Assembly: GCA_031266775.1 (NCBI GenBank)
Contig: JAISAQ010000056.1
Location: 160,655-224,654 of the forward strand
Origin: Treponema sp.
GTDB taxonomy: Bacteria; Spirochaetota; Spirochaetia; Treponematales; Breznakiellaceae
DNA: 64,000 nt
Direction of reading: 5' to 3'
Positions 52,207-61,978 of this stretch are shown piece by piece; the first letter of the stretch is position 1; each line of letters starts with the position of its first letter. The position numbers and the translations under genes were made by a program. The notes below the pieces were generated by a model. The model saw only the letters and a program-made list of their open reading frames with translations. It was not told where the DNA came from and did no database searches.

Positions 52207-53420
52207 GGCAGCGCCCCCAAAAGCCGGTCGGTCCGCCACCAGACCAGTTTTACCTCGTAATCGCCGGCCAGCATGGCGGAAAGTATTCCCTCGGCCGAAA
52301 GATCAAAAACGTTGAAACGGAGTTCATCGTTCGACACCCTGATGACGCCGCGGTGCTGGTTCCCGGTAGTATCCGAATCGGCGTCAAGGATAAGGAGCGA
52401 ATACCCTTCTTCCGCAGGATAAAAAAGAAAGATGTGCCCGCCGCGTATGACGCCCAGCATGGAGTAGAGCCTTTCGGAAGTAACCCTGCGGCCGTTTTCC
52501 GTGTAGGTATATTCGGCGAGGGGAACTTCGACCCTGCCGGAATAGATCCCGTTTTCCACATTCATGATCCAGACGATGGAAATGCCCGGTTCGTTTCCCG
52601 TCCGGGTATTGGTGGATTCATCAAACGTATCGCGGTAGTAATCAACCTTGAGGTACAGCTTCCGCTCGTCGGGCGCCGCGGCTATCGCGTCCACCGAAGG
52701 AACAAGGCCGGACCAGCCGGACGGAACGGGTATGGCGGAATTTTTAAGCTGGACAAGGTACAGGAGCGTGCCCGCGGAATCAAACCAGTAAACATTCCAC
52801 CCCGCAGGAAGGCGGCAGATCACGGCAAGCTCGTCGCGCGCTGAAACATACAGGCCCGTTATGCGGGGAAAGGGGCTTCCCCCTATGCCTTCCTGCCCCA
52901 GATATTCGACAAAGCGCCCGTCGCTGTCGAAATGCAGGATCACCGAATCAAGGAGGGCCCTGTTTTCCCCGTCCACGCTGTGCCGTTCCGGGGGCAGGAG
53001 ATCCCCGGCGTAGATGTGCCTGCGGGAATCGACTACTATTTCCCCCGGCTCGCGGAGGGGATAGGGAAACGCCCAGCGCGTAACCAGAGAACTGTCTTCC
53101 GCCTGGGGTTTCAGGGAGAGGGGCGGCGGATTGGTTTCATCGTTGTAGATCATGAAGAGGAGATCCCCAAAGGAAGTGTACCGCACTATCTTTTCGCCTG
53201 AACTGTCGGAAATATAAAAGAGCCCGTCGCGCATCGTAAAATCGGTACGCCTCCTGCCGCGGTCCCCCTCAAGACTGTAGAGGGCTATCTGATCTTCCAT
53301 GCGCCCTATGTCCCGGCTGAAAAGATCCACGCGGTCTACAGACGGAATGACCGGATCAGTACAGGCGGAAAACACAAGGGCAAAAAGCACAGGCGGAAAG
53401 GCGAAAAGAAACATTCTCAT
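52203..53420 (-). CDS. Spirochaete beta-propeller lipoprotein
   Basis: A 405-residue lipoprotein with signal sequence and lipobox VFSAC. The mature protein is beta-rich with repeat-like blades (LFYISDSSGEKIVRYTSFGDLLFMI, VVDSRRHIYAGDLL, ILHFDSDGRFVEYLGQEG) like an NHL or six-bladed propeller. I recall an equivalent spirochaete family (LIC_12708 type) next to secA. No Shine-Dalgarno precedes the ATG, and a promoter-like sequence ends 8 nt upstream, so the message may be leaderless. It is coupled to nnrDE. Function is unknown. Confidence 0.75.
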   Translation of the reverse strand: MRMFLFAFPPVLFALVFSACTDPVIPSVDRVDLFSRDIGRMEDQIALYSLEGDRGRRRTDFTMRDGLFYISDSSGEKIVRYTSFGDLLFMIYNDETNPPPLSLKPQAEDSSLVTRWAFPYPLREPGEIVVDSRRHIYAGDLLPPERHSVDGENRALLDSVILHFDSDGRFVEYLGQEGIGGSPFPRITGLYVSARDELAVICRLPAGWNVYWFDSAGTLLYLVQLKNSAIPVPSGWSGLVPSVDAIAAAPDERKLYLKVDYYRDTFDESTNTRTGNEPGISIVWIMNVENGIYSGRVEVPLAEYTYTENGRRVTSERLYSMLGVIRGGHIFLFYPAEEGYSLLILDADSDTTGNQHRGVIRVSNDELRFNVFDLSAEGILSAMLAGDYEVKLVWWRTDRLLGALP

Positions 53421-53428
53421 ATAAAAAC

Positions 53429-53456
53429 GTTATGACGGCGGCGGAACGATTGTCAA
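53429..53456 (-). promoter_or_regulatory. Sigma70-like promoter of the propeller lipoprotein
   Basis: On the minus strand a perfect TTGACA, a 16-nt spacer and CATAAC (4/6) end 8 nt before the ATG at 53420. Confidence 0.5.
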
Positions 53457-53550
53457 TACGAACCCTGCCGTACGGCCGTTATCCGCGCAAAAGAGGGCTT
53501 CGCCCGCGCCCGTATTGCGTCCCGCGGGTCAAAAGAGGTACATTTATCCC

Positions 53551-56316
53551 ATGTTTGATAACATAGTCAAGGCGTTTTTCGGCTCCCAGCACGAACGGGA
53601 TCTCAAGGCGCTTTTGCCGATATTGCACCAGGTAAATGAAAAGGAAGCGTGGGCCGCGTCTCTTCCGGCGGAAGCGTTCCCCCGGGAGACCTCCAAATTC
53701 AGGGAACGGTTCTCGAACGGGGAAACTCTTGACAGCCTCATGCCCGAGGCTTTTGCGCTTGCCCGCGAGGCGGCCCGCCGGAACCTCGGGGAGCGGCCCT
53801 ACGACGTACAGGTACTGGGCTCCATAGTGCTTCACCAGGGAAAAATCGTCGAAATGAAAACGGGGGAAGGCAAAACCCTGATGAGCGTCGCCGCGGCCTA
53901 CCTTAACGCCATACCTGCCAGAGGCATCCATGTGGTGACGGTAAACGATTATCTTGCCGGCCGCGACGCCGAATGGATGCGCCCCATCTTTTCTTACTTG
54001 GGCCTTACCGTGGGAACCATACTTTCCGATATGGACAGCGCCCGCCGCCGCGAGAACTACGGCTGTGACATCACCTACGGAACCAACAATGAATTCGGCT
54101 TCGATTATCTCCGCGACAACATGAGCCCTTCCCTTCAGGGCCGCGTCCAGAGGGGCCACCATTTCTGCGTTGTCGACGAAATCGACTCCATCCTCATAGA
54201 CGAAGCCCGCACTCCCCTTATCATCTCGGGGGCCGCCGAAGACGACACTTTCAAATTCGCCGAAGTGGACAAACTTCTGGGTTCCCTTGAAGAAGTCAAA
54301 AAAAAGGACGACGGGGAGTACCCCGACGAAACACAGGGAGAAGAAGTCTCAGGCGATTACAAGCTTAACGAAAAAAACAAGGGTGTTTCCTTTACCAACA
54401 ACGGCCTTGCCAGGATTGAGGAGATACTCAAAAAGAGGGGCCTCATTACCGGGGCCATTGTCGACGAGCAAAATTTCGAATACATACATTACTTTACCCA
54501 GGCGCTGCGGGCCCACAAGCTCTTTCATATTGATGTCGATTACGTGGTGCAGGAAGGCCAGGTTCAGATTGTCGATGAATTCACAGGCCGCATACTCCAC
54601 GGCAGGCGCTATTCCGACGGCCTTCACCAGGCAATTGAAGCGAAGGAGCACATACGCATAGCCCAGCGCAACCGCACGCTTGCGACAATTACCTTTCAGA
54701 ATTATTTCAGGCTCTACGAAAAAATTTCGGGGATGACAGGCACCGCCGACACAGAGGCGGTGGAGTTCAGCAAGATCTACAACCTTGAGGTGGTGGTGAT
54801 CCCGACAAACCTGCCCGTGGTCCGCAGCGACGAAGACGACGTGGTGTACCTTAACGAAGGGGACAAATACGGCGCCCTCTGCGACGAAATCGCCGCCGCC
54901 TATAAAAAGGGCCAGCCCATGCTTGTGGGAACCGTTTCCATAGAAAAATCGGAGCGTATTTCGGCCCTGCTCACCCGCCGGGGCGTACGCCACGAGGTGC
55001 TCAACGCGAAGAACCACGCAAGGGAGGCGGTGATCATAGCCGAGGCCGGGGCAAAGGGGGCCGTTACCATAGCAACCAACATGGCGGGCCGCGGAACGGA
55101 CATCAAGCTGGGGGGCAGTCCCGAACACCGCGCAAGGAGGCGGGCCGGCACCGGGGCAAGCCCCGAGCAGTACGCCGCGGTTTTCGCGGAAGAATACAAA
55201 AAGTGGCTTTCCGATTATGAGGAAGTCAAATCGCTGGGCGGCCTTTATGTAATAGGAACGGAACGGCATGAAAGCCGCCGCATAGACAATCAGCTCAGGG
55301 GAAGATCGGGAAGGCAGGGGGACCCCGGCCGCTCGAAATTTTTTATCTCGATGGACGACGATCTCATGCGACTTTTCGGCGGCGAAAATATCAAAAGGCT
55401 CATGACAAAAGTGGGCATGCAGCCGGGGGAACCCATCTATCATCCCTGGCTTAACCGGAGCATAGAAAAGGCGCAGAAAAAAGTCGAGGAGCGGAATTTC
55501 GAGATCCGCAAGCATCTGCTTGAATACGACGATGTTCTTAACCAGCAGCGTAAATTCATCTATGAACAGAGGGACGCCATACTCACCGACACAAACCTCA
55601 AAAACAGGGTGAACGAAGCGACAAGCGGCATGATAGGAGAATTGACAGGTAATTTCCGCGCCTCCCAGCGGCGTGACGCCGCCGAGGCGTTAAGGGAGCT
55701 TGCCGAACAGCTTGGAACCAAATTCGGTTACCACCTTGAGGCGGGCTTCCCCGGCCCGGAAAGCGGGGAATTCAAAAATTCCGACATTCTTGAGCAGCGC
55801 CTCATTGACGATCTGCTTAAGGACATTGAGGAAAAAGAGAACATGATAGGCCCGGCCTACCTTAACGCGATCATCCGCGAGCAGTACCTCATGCAGATAG
55901 ACCGGAAATGGCTTGATCACCTTGAAAACATGGAGGCCCTGCGGGAAGCGGTGTACCTCCGCAGCTACGCCCAGAAGAACCCCCTTACCGAGTACAAGGT
56001 TGAAGGCTTCCAGATTTTCGACACTATGATAGACGAGATACGGCGCGAAATAGCGTCCCGCCTTCATCTTGTCCGTATACATGTGGCGGGCAGCCCCGAA
56101 GAAAGAACCGCGCGCCAGGTGATACGCGCGCAGTCGGCAAGCCACGGCAGCATGGGGGCCTTTGCATCGTCAGACGGCGGCGCGGCGACTGCTCCCGCAC
56201 AGCCCGCCCCGGCAGGGCCGGGCGTAACGGTGGTGCGGGCCCACCCCAAGGTCGGCAGGAACGATCCCTGCCCCTGCGGCAGCGGCAAAAAATACAAGCA
56301 CTGCCACGGCCGTTAG
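53551..56316 (+). CDS. secA: Preprotein translocase ATPase SecA
   Basis: The motor of Sec-dependent export. I chose ATG 53551 ([19 protein letters not shown]), giving 921 residues, with GAGGT upstream. Motifs are [11 protein letters not shown] (Walker A), [20 protein letters not shown] (Walker B and nearby), [12 protein letters not shown] and [12 protein letters not shown]. The C terminus [18 protein letters not shown] is the zinc-binding SEC-C motif that contacts SecB or the ribosome. It is divergent from the propeller lipoprotein. Confidence 0.97.
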   Translation: MFDNIVKAFFGSQHERDLKALLPILHQVNEKEAWAASLPAEAFPRETSKFRERFSNGETLDSLMPEAFALAREAARRNLGERPYDVQVLGSIVLHQGKIVEMKTGEGKTLMSVAAAYLNAIPARGIHVVTVNDYLAGRDAEWMRPIFSYLGLTVGTILSDMDSARRRENYGCDITYGTNNEFGFDYLRDNMSPSLQGRVQRGHHFCVVDEIDSILIDEARTPLIISGAAEDDTFKFAEVDKLLGSLEEVKKKDDGEYPDETQGEEVSGDYKLNEKNKGVSFTNNGLARIEEILKKRGLITGAIVDEQNFEYIHYFTQALRAHKLFHIDVDYVVQEGQVQIVDEFTGRILHGRRYSDGLHQAIEAKEHIRIAQRNRTLATITFQNYFRLYEKISGMTGTADTEAVEFSKIYNLEVVVIPTNLPVVRSDEDDVVYLNEGDKYGALCDEIAAAYKKGQPMLVGTVSIEKSERISALLTRRGVRHEVLNAKNHAREAVIIAEAGAKGAVTIATNMAGRGTDIKLGGSPEHRARRRAGTGASPEQYAAVFAEEYKKWLSDYEEVKSLGGLYVIGTERHESRRIDNQLRGRSGRQGDPGRSKFFISMDDDLMRLFGGENIKRLMTKVGMQPGEPIYHPWLNRSIEKAQKKVEERNFEIRKHLLEYDDVLNQQRKFIYEQRDAILTDTNLKNRVNEATSGMIGELTGNFRASQRRDAAEALRELAEQLGTKFGYHLEAGFPGPESGEFKNSDILEQRLIDDLLKDIEEKENMIGPAYLNAIIREQYLMQIDRKWLDHLENMEALREAVYLRSYAQKNPLTEYKVEGFQIFDTMIDEIRREIASRLHLVRIHVAGSPEERTARQVIRAQSASHGSMGAFASSDGGAATAPAQPAPAGPGVTVVRAHPKVGRNDPCPCGSGKKYKHCHGR

Positions 56317-56391
56317 AAGGTTCCCTTTAGCCTGATTAGCCTGAAGCTGCCCGTAAGGTTTAACGCGCCTGTCCGCGGCGTGAGGCGGAAT

Positions 56392-57567
56392 TCAGGCTGT
56401 GCCGGTCCGTTCATAACAGCGGATCAGCATGCCGTACATCTCGTCAACGGAAGCAATACGGGGGTTGTTTTTATAATCGCCAAGCACCTGTCCGCAGTCC
56501 GCGATGGCGCGGATCTCCTCTTTTGTCACGCCAAGAGACTTGAAATCGATCCAGAGGCCTATTCTTTTGAGAAAGCCGTCAATGGCGTCACAGCATTTTT
56601 CCGCCGCGGCCCCGTCGTCCGCGGAAGCCAGGGCCGGATTAAGGATGCGCCCGACAGCGGCAAACTGTTCCTTCGCCGAAGACCATGTATAGCGGGTAAA
56701 TTCCGGGTATTGTACCGCCAGGGCTTCGCCGTGGCTTATATGGGGACAGTGCCCGCCAATCTGCATCCCCAGCCCATGGGGCAGAGTTACCCCGGCGGAG
56801 GCGATGACAAGCCCGCCAAGGGTATCGGCCCAGGCCATGCGGGAACGGGCCTCAATGTCACCGCCGTTTTCAAGCGCCCTGGGCAGAAAGACGGCGATAA
56901 TCCTGATGGCCTCCAGAGACAGGGCCGCGGTGAGGGGATTGGCGTTAACCGAAAGGAAGGCTTCAAAACTGTGGCAGAAAGCGTCAAACCCGGTTCTGGC
57001 GGTAAGGTCCCGGGGCATCGATACCGTCAATTCCGGATCAACAATGGCAACGCGGGGAAAGATGTTTCTGTGCCAGACGGCGGACTTGTCCAGGCTTTCG
57101 GTTTTTGTAATTACCGCGCAGGGAGTAGTCTGGCTGCCGGTTCCCGCGGTAGTGCCCGCCGCAATAACAGGCAGCGTCTTTTCTGTGGGACCTGCGGTAT
57201 AATGCAGATAATCCCAGACAGTGCCGGGATGCGCCGCCTCCACGGCAATGGCCTTTGCCGTATCCATGGAAGAGCCGCCTCCAAGACCGATAACCACACC
57301 GGCCCTGAATGTCCTGGCCACCTTTGCGCCGACGGTAACCACCTCCGTTGTAGGATTGGGAATGACCCCGTCAAAATGGGCTGCCGTAACACCGGCCCCG
57401 GCAAGCAGATCTTTTACCCTGTCGTACAGCGGAATTTTTTCGGGAGACGTATGGCCGGTTACCAACAGGGCTCTTCCGCCGAATCCGGCGGCAATCTTCC
57501 CAATCTCCTGTATCCGGCCGCAGCCAAACACAATTTCCGTAGGCGCAAAATAGCTGAAAGACTTCAT
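56392..57567 (-). CDS. Iron-containing alcohol dehydrogenase
   Basis: A 391-residue enzyme of the Fe-ADH family. I chose ATG 57567 (MKSFSYFAPTEIVFGCG), with AAGGAA 7 nt upstream. Cofactor motifs are GGGSSMDTAKAIA and PTTAGTGSQTT-like GTTAGTGSQTT. Metal ligands are expected in GFDAFCHSFEAF and LPHGLGMQI plus GGHCPHISHGEALAV. It reduces or oxidises a small alcohol, aldehyde or ketone with NAD(P). As the last gene of the sugar operon it may act on a sugar-derived product, but its substrate is unknown. Confidence 0.9.
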   Translation of the reverse strand: MKSFSYFAPTEIVFGCGRIQEIGKIAAGFGGRALLVTGHTSPEKIPLYDRVKDLLAGAGVTAAHFDGVIPNPTTEVVTVGAKVARTFRAGVVIGLGGGSSMDTAKAIAVEAAHPGTVWDYLHYTAGPTEKTLPVIAAGTTAGTGSQTTPCAVITKTESLDKSAVWHRNIFPRVAIVDPELTVSMPRDLTARTGFDAFCHSFEAFLSVNANPLTAALSLEAIRIIAVFLPRALENGGDIEARSRMAWADTLGGLVIASAGVTLPHGLGMQIGGHCPHISHGEALAVQYPEFTRYTWSSAKEQFAAVGRILNPALASADDGAAAEKCCDAIDGFLKRIGLWIDFKSLGVTKEEIRAIADCGQVLGDYKNNPRIASVDEMYGMLIRCYERTGTA

Positions 57568-57599
57568 GATACATTCCTTGTGCAATGGGGTTATCCCCG

Positions 57600-60068
57600 C
57601 TATCTGAATATCAATTCAAATACCTCAAATGCCCGTACATCAATTGTTCCGGATTCATGCCCCGCGACATCGGTCTTCTTTATAAACTGAAGAGATGTTT
57701 CAAATTCCGGTGTACTTGCCTTACCTGATACATCATACATGCGAACCGCAATGACATCGTCCTTTTGTTCAACAGCGGTAACAATCAAATTGTCATTTTT
57801 CAGTGTCAAAAGTGACGTTGGCACAACGGGACTGCCGCATCGAGCAGTAATGAGCGGCGTAATACTGCTGCTGATCCGCCCTGCAACCGCCGCAATGTTT
57901 TGGTTCTCTGCAATTGAAACAGAATAGTTATAATGACAAGGACGGTCCAGCCTCATGTCGAAAATATCAAAGGTAGACCACCCCCACGGTGAGCGGTTTG
58001 TAAAGTTTTTTCCGCCCCAAGCAATCAAATTCGCGAATGTACTGCCTGAGACCCATGATTTTGGTGTACCGGTATGCTGAAACACAAGTCCGGTTTCATT
58101 TTCGAACAGACCGACAAAATTCGCGGCAATAAGAGGCCTGTCGGAACGCTGTTGTATCCAGCCAAACGGTTCATCCATTATAATTTCCGGTTTACGCTGA
58201 TTCGTTTCCCAATATATGTTGAGCTTGCTTTCATCATGGTAGAAGTCGCCGATCTCGTGCATATTGAAGGAAAGATCAAGGTCAAAATCAATCTTCTGCC
58301 CATGCCCGTGGGGAAGCTTTATGATCAGCGCATAGGGAATATCTTCGATCATACCCTTGACGGATACCTTGTCATAAAGATTGCCCTTTTGTACGCTCAT
58401 GGAATCAGAAGCATTCTCGTTGGTTATCCATTTCTCGGTCTCGTCATCACGGATCAACTTGCCTTTCAGCAGATTACCGGCTCCCCGCAGGCGTTCGCCG
58501 GTCAATTTTGAATAAATGGAACCAATCCGCCCATCAGGAAGAACAGTAACGGACATGACATCATTGTGGAAGACATATGGTTCTGTATATACTTCCGCTT
58601 CCGCAGGTAAACCCGATACCTTTTCCCTCAATTCGTAACTTCGATACCCAAGACCTTTTACGCAGTCATTGAACACCAGTGTGCCATTGTCCATTTGCGA
58701 ATCAATCTTGCGGCCGCCGTCAAACACATCGTAATTTTTACCATCGGCAACAGGAATACTTGCCGATACCGAGCGTTCAACAGGCAGCGTATTAAATACG
58801 GTGATATAATGCCCATGATCCCGAAGTCCGCACATTGAATCGGAACTTTTTTTGATATACTCATTAGCGCTTTTTTCAGCCTCTTCAATGCCGCCTATGG
58901 CCCATTCCTTCAGCTCTTTGGTATCTATCCAGTTGACATCATGGTGCTGGGCTGTGAGCAGCTTGTCCCAGGCTTTACCGGAATCGAAAGCTCCTGCCTT
59001 GTTGCCGGCCCTTGAGGCAAGTATCTGCATTGTCTCCGCGGCAAGTATTTTTTCTTCCCCGGAACGGTATTTTTTAAATACCATTTCACCGAATTCCCCT
59101 TCGGCATATGACCAATACGTATAGTAGCGTATTTTTGGCATGCGAGTGGCCGTCTTCATTTCCTCATCTATTGCTTCGCTGAGCAGCCAAAAAGTACCAA
59201 CCTGTTTCCGGTCCGCAATATAATCATTATCAATAGAAATCAGATCGGGACACTGAACGATAATGCTTCCATTGCGGTTCAGGCCGCGATTTTCCTCATA
59301 GTCGGTTGGATACATATGAAATGCTTTTGGCGATTTCTCTCCCCCGGACAGACCCTTGAATTCAGGCCTGCAGTAACGGCCAAACACATCATGTACTTCT
59401 TCTCCTATGCCAAGATGGCTTTGTACAATAGGCAGATATATGGGGATACAGGTGCCGTCCAGTCCCCGCCACCGCGCAATGGTCTCATTTCGTACAAGTT
59501 CCAGTCTCCCGAAGTTTGAGCATATCTCAAGCGCTGGGGCCTCCAGGAATTCAAAAGCCGACGAAAAAGTATGGATGGCGCTTTTTTTTATGCCGAATGC
59601 ACTCAGCAGCTGCGGTAAATTTTCAAAAAGTCCTGTTTCCTGGTGCTGGAACGTATCGGCCGTGATGCCAAGCTCTTCCCTGAATACTTTGGCCCCCATG
59701 CGCAATTGACGCAGGGCGGATTCTGAACGGGCTGTTCCGTAATGGGATTGCGAATAATCACAGCCAACAAAACCAAGACGTCCCTGTTTTATCAAATCGA
59801 GCATGAGTTTTTTCCCTTCCGGTATACTGTCAAAGAAAAGCAGCAATTCCTTTGCCGAAAGGTCAAAATCAATTTTTAACTCAGGCGTATCGGACAGTTT
59901 TTGCAGCATGTCCCGCATCTTTACGCTGTAACCGTAAATGCTCTCACCGCCCCATGGCGGAACCGTTTCAAGGGCCCTCGGTTCCGTCATATCGCGGGAT
60001 ATGAGTATCATTGGATGCTGTACACAAACCCACTTCCACTTGTACGATTCGGTGTAATTTCTTTTCAT
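57600..60068 (-). CDS. Glycoside hydrolase family 38-like (alpha-mannosidase-like) protein
   Basis: An 822-residue cytoplasmic protein. The middle resembles the GH38 helical domain (LLTAQHHDVNWIDTKEL, where family enzymes have a zinc-binding QHHD), and the C-terminal half resembles the beta domains. The N-terminal barrel has QETGLFENLPQLLSAFGI, aligned with the family's DxFG...QLPQIL region, but the usual HxHxD motif near the N terminus is missing and the nucleophile Asp appears as Glu. It may cleave manno-oligosaccharides or act on a variant substrate. AAAGGAG precedes the ATG. Confidence 0.68.
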   Translation of the reverse strand: MKRNYTESYKWKWVCVQHPMILISRDMTEPRALETVPPWGGESIYGYSVKMRDMLQKLSDTPELKIDFDLSAKELLLFFDSIPEGKKLMLDLIKQGRLGFVGCDYSQSHYGTARSESALRQLRMGAKVFREELGITADTFQHQETGLFENLPQLLSAFGIKKSAIHTFSSAFEFLEAPALEICSNFGRLELVRNETIARWRGLDGTCIPIYLPIVQSHLGIGEEVHDVFGRYCRPEFKGLSGGEKSPKAFHMYPTDYEENRGLNRNGSIIVQCPDLISIDNDYIADRKQVGTFWLLSEAIDEEMKTATRMPKIRYYTYWSYAEGEFGEMVFKKYRSGEEKILAAETMQILASRAGNKAGAFDSGKAWDKLLTAQHHDVNWIDTKELKEWAIGGIEEAEKSANEYIKKSSDSMCGLRDHGHYITVFNTLPVERSVSASIPVADGKNYDVFDGGRKIDSQMDNGTLVFNDCVKGLGYRSYELREKVSGLPAEAEVYTEPYVFHNDVMSVTVLPDGRIGSIYSKLTGERLRGAGNLLKGKLIRDDETEKWITNENASDSMSVQKGNLYDKVSVKGMIEDIPYALIIKLPHGHGQKIDFDLDLSFNMHEIGDFYHDESKLNIYWETNQRKPEIIMDEPFGWIQQRSDRPLIAANFVGLFENETGLVFQHTGTPKSWVSGSTFANLIAWGGKNFTNRSPWGWSTFDIFDMRLDRPCHYNYSVSIAENQNIAAVAGRISSSITPLITARCGSPVVPTSLLTLKNDNLIVTAVEQKDDVIAVRMYDVSGKASTPEFETSLQFIKKTDVAGHESGTIDVRAFEVFELIFR

Positions 60069-60099
60069 GAATATCTCCTTTGGCTGGTTATTCGATACA

Positions 60100-60948
60100 T
60101 TATGCTTTTATTCCGCTGAGTGTAATTCCGTCCATAAATCTTCTTGAGGCGAAGGCATAAAAAATAAAAACCGGCAGAACCGACATGATACACGCGCACA
60201 AAACCGTACTCCATTCCGGCCTTGAGCCCACCGCGGTATTGAGTGTATACATTGTCAATCCGATAGGCAGTGTATACATTTCCTTTTTGCCTATTATTAT
60301 CAGGGGCCATATAAAATTGTTCCAGCTTCCCATGAAGGAAAATATGCCTAACGCTATAACGGTATTCCTTGTCATTGGAAAAAAGACTCTCAAAAACATC
60401 TGTCCCCGGTTACAGCCGTCGATCATGGCCGCATATTCATAATCCATGGGAATGGCTTTCATGGTTTGCCTCATCAAAAAAGTCCCCATAGGAAAGGATA
60501 TAGACGGTAAAACAAGACCGGCGTAGGTATTAACCAGGCCCAATTTGTTCATCAAAATATAGGTTGGAATAAACAAAATGGTAAATGGTATAGCCTGGCT
60601 TAAAAGAATAGAGTAAAAAATTATGTTTCTGGCAAAGAAATCTATGCGGGCAAAGGCAAACGCGGCGATTGATGAAATAAAGGTAGCGCAGACTGTTACC
60701 GCAACCGCGCATATTATACTGTTCAGCATAAAAGCACCAAAAGGTGCATATTTCCAGGCATCCACAAAATTCTGGAAACGCCACTTTTCGGGAAACCATG
60801 TGTAAGATTGTTTATAAAAATCGGTTGAAGTTTTGAAAGCGGATACAATTGCCGTAGCAAAAGGAAACAACACCATTATCAGCAAAAAAAACGCAAAAAT
60901 ATAGGCCACGGTCATTTGCAGGGGATTATCTTTGAATTTGGCAAGCAT
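60100..60948 (-). CDS. ABC sugar transporter permease, MalG type (second cassette)
   Basis: A 282-residue inner-membrane protein with six predicted membrane segments and the EAA loop YEYAAMIDGCNRGQMFLRVFFPM. It pairs with the next permease upstream. Compared with the permease at 24262, its codons are clearly more A/T-rich at third positions. It sits 31 bp before the GH38-like gene in one operon. The likely cargo is a manno-oligosaccharide or similar, inferred only from the enzyme beside it. Confidence 0.92.
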   Translation of the reverse strand: MLAKFKDNPLQMTVAYIFAFFLLIMVLFPFATAIVSAFKTSTDFYKQSYTWFPEKWRFQNFVDAWKYAPFGAFMLNSIICAVAVTVCATFISSIAAFAFARIDFFARNIIFYSILLSQAIPFTILFIPTYILMNKLGLVNTYAGLVLPSISFPMGTFLMRQTMKAIPMDYEYAAMIDGCNRGQMFLRVFFPMTRNTVIALGIFSFMGSWNNFIWPLIIIGKKEMYTLPIGLTMYTLNTAVGSRPEWSTVLCACIMSVLPVFIFYAFASRRFMDGITLSGIKA

Positions 60949-60977
60949 GTCCGTTTACTCCCTCAGTTATTCATCGG

Positions 60978-61958
60978 CTATCGGTCATACGTTACCCAGT
61001 ATTTGGATAACCTGTTGTTTATGAAGGCAATCACAAATATGAATAATGCCAGCATCCAGCCCATGGCCGCGGCAACGCCAAAATCCATGGAATTAAAAGC
61101 CGTCCGGTACATCAAATAGGTTGGAAATAACAGAGAATTGCTGGGGCCGGGACCCGCATAGTCGGCCAACATAAGCGCTATATCAAACTGTCCCCAGCAG
61201 GTTATAAGCGCCATGGTCAAATAGAAAAAAATAATGGGACTGGACAGGGGAATCGTGATCCGTATAAATTGAGTCCACACACTTGCTCCGTCTATTGTTG
61301 CGGCCTCATAATATGTCTCCGGAATATCAAGCAGGTTGGTGAGAAAAACGATCATCCAGTAGCCAAGACCCACCCATACAACGATGATGTAAAGCGCTAT
61401 GGGTGCGGTTAAAGCGGAGGCAGTCCAGTTCGGCGGAGAAGAAATGCCAATCATGCGCAACACGGTATTTATCAAGCCGATCTGCGGCTGCAAAAGATAC
61501 TTCCAGACCATTGCGATCATGATTGATGAACAAATCGTCGGAATAAAATAGAAAAATCTCAGTATGTTTCTTATCGGCAATGTGCTTACAATAACGGCGG
61601 CGCCAAATGAAAATATAAAGCCGCCCAGAATGGTCCAAAAGGCATATCCAAAATTATTCAACATTGCCGTATGAAATAAATTATCTTTCAGGACTGTAAT
61701 ATAATTGGAAAGTCCCCTGAAGGAACCGCCCCTGATCGGATTCCATTTTTGAAAACTGATTATAAACGAAAAGACAAGAGGATAAAGAATAAATATCAGT
61801 ATGCAAATAACACTCGCGCCAATCATTCCAAAACCCCACAGGTTTTCGATAATGATCCGCTTTTTTTTCACCGGAGATATATTCGTCTTCAATCCTATGC
61901 TCCCGAAATTATTCCCCAATAGCCGGGGGATGTGCCGTATTTTTTGGAATTCCGGCAC
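60978..61958 (-). CDS. ABC sugar transporter permease, MalF type (second cassette)
   Basis: A 326-residue membrane protein with six predicted helices and the EAA loop YYEAATIDGASVWTQFIRITIPLSSP. The start is uncertain. The track uses GTG at 61958; a TTG at 61892 follows GGGAG by 7 nt and would give MKTNISPVKKKRIII, a more typical cytoplasmic start. It lies 20-86 bp after the binding protein. No ATPase gene is in this cassette. Confidence 0.9.
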   Translation of the reverse strand: MPEFQKIRHIPRLLGNNFGSIGLKTNISPVKKKRIIIENLWGFGMIGASVICILIFILYPLVFSFIISFQKWNPIRGGSFRGLSNYITVLKDNLFHTAMLNNFGYAFWTILGGFIFSFGAAVIVSTLPIRNILRFFYFIPTICSSIMIAMVWKYLLQPQIGLINTVLRMIGISSPPNWTASALTAPIALYIIVVWVGLGYWMIVFLTNLLDIPETYYEAATIDGASVWTQFIRITIPLSSPIIFFYLTMALITCWGQFDIALMLADYAGPGPSNSLLFPTYLMYRTAFNSMDFGVAAAMGWMLALFIFVIAFINNRLSKYWVTYDR

Positions 61959-61978
61959 ATCCCGACAAAAAACAAATT

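Noticed and set aside
54349-55515. 388-aa antisense ORF in secA
   Set aside because: SecA motifs are complete on the plus strand; the antisense frame is a by-product.
56317-56391. Terminator between secA and Fe-ADH
   Set aside because: The short repeated AGCCTGA-like words do not form a convincing stem with a T-run on either strand.
56380-57690. 436-aa plus-strand ORF opposite Fe-ADH
   Set aside because: Fe-ADH motifs and length are convincing on the minus strand, and this frame runs past its ends without signals.
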